From assembly GCA_964437215.1 (NCBI GenBank), contig CAYTFZ010000068.1, positions 1 to 14,701 on the forward strand: DNA of 14,701 bases. The letters run 5' to 3'. The notes under the pieces are model-generated. The model did not search any database. It was not told the DNA's origin and saw nothing but the letters and a program-made list of their open reading frames with translations. The stretch is from JAAYAN01 sp964437215 (GTDB taxonomy: Bacteria; Bacteroidota; Ignavibacteria; Ignavibacteriales; Melioribacteraceae). The translations under genes and the position numbers were made by a program. Positions 14,635 through 14,701 of the stretch are shown here, piece by piece; position 1 is the first letter of the stretch, and each line of letters begins with the position of its first letter.

Positions 14635-14657
14635 GTCCTGCTCGTTCCTCGCCGGAC
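14635..14657. repeat. Hairpin-forming intergenic element with flanking T-run
   Basis: GTCCTGC and GCCGGAC are inverted copies with one mismatch around a 9-nt loop, followed on the plus strand by CTTTTATTTTTT. It looks like a plus-strand terminator, yet no plus-strand gene ends nearby; the plus strand here is antisense to the FN3 gene's upstream region. It could also be a dispersed intergenic repeat. Confidence 0.35.
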
Positions 14658-14701
14658 TTTTATTTTTTAACTTCGATAATATCCTTCATTTTTAATTATT
14701 A

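Larger units (their letters stand above)
14420..14701. other. AT-rich spacer upstream of the FN3 lipoprotein gene
   Basis: Some 280 nt without a credible gene. The promoter for the lipoprotein must be here, but no TTG / TAnnTTTG pair was found on the minus strand. A hairpin-forming sequence near 14635-14657 is listed separately. Confidence 0.55.

Overview
The window is AT-rich bacterial DNA that looks like the Bacteroidota/Chlorobi/Ignavibacteriota group, with Ignavibacteria my best guess. The evidence is a TTG-N20-TAnnTTTG promoter of the Bacteroidota type (2015-2045), a DUF4783-like secreted protein, SPII lipoproteins carrying carboxypeptidase-regulatory-like or FN3 domains, and several TTG starts with weak ribosome binding sites. 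No rRNA, tRNA, transposase or CRISPR array is visible.

Layout. (1) 1-755, minus strand: a toxin-antitoxin patch. An intact Phd/YefM-type antitoxin overlaps a RelE/ParE-type toxin, and directly behind the toxin lies the broken C-terminal half of a second, CopG/RHH-type antitoxin with a one-base frameshift, cut by the window edge. (2) 756-2075: mostly non-coding DNA around a lone small outer-membrane-like protein. The two spacers carry degenerate tandem arrays of a 7-base unit (consensus about xCCGTTC). (3) 2076-5752, plus strand: an AlaA-like PLP aminotransferase from a recognisable promoter, an overlapping lipoprotein with four tandem carboxypeptidase-regulatory-like domains, and an M16B zinc peptidase with its own possible promoter. 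(4) 5769-13493, minus strand: a tightly packed operon read as DUF4783-like secreted protein, then a 1264-residue polytopic NtrY-like histidine kinase, then a 1172-residue AddA-like helicase-nuclease. The genes are 5 nt apart and then overlap by 8 nt. The helicase converges on the M16 peptidase with only 16 nt between stop codons. (5) 13607-14419, minus strand: a lipoprotein with an FN3 domain and an unrecognised C-terminal region, followed by a strong UUCG-tetraloop terminator. Beyond it an AT-rich spacer with a small hairpin runs to the window end.

Working together. The antitoxin and toxin form one module. The DUF4783-like protein and the kinase are probably co-expressed envelope components; the kinase has three predicted extracytoplasmic sensor regions and no response regulator nearby. 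The helicase-nuclease is translationally coupled to the kinase although its predicted job, processing DNA double-strand ends, is unrelated. It carries a four-cysteine Fe-S-type nuclease signature normally linked to the AddB subunit, and no addB is in view. The most unusual items are the Fe-S cysteine set on an AddA-like protein, the multi-sensor orphan kinase, the heptanucleotide arrays and the decayed second antitoxin. I see no clear evidence of a wholly new multi-gene system.
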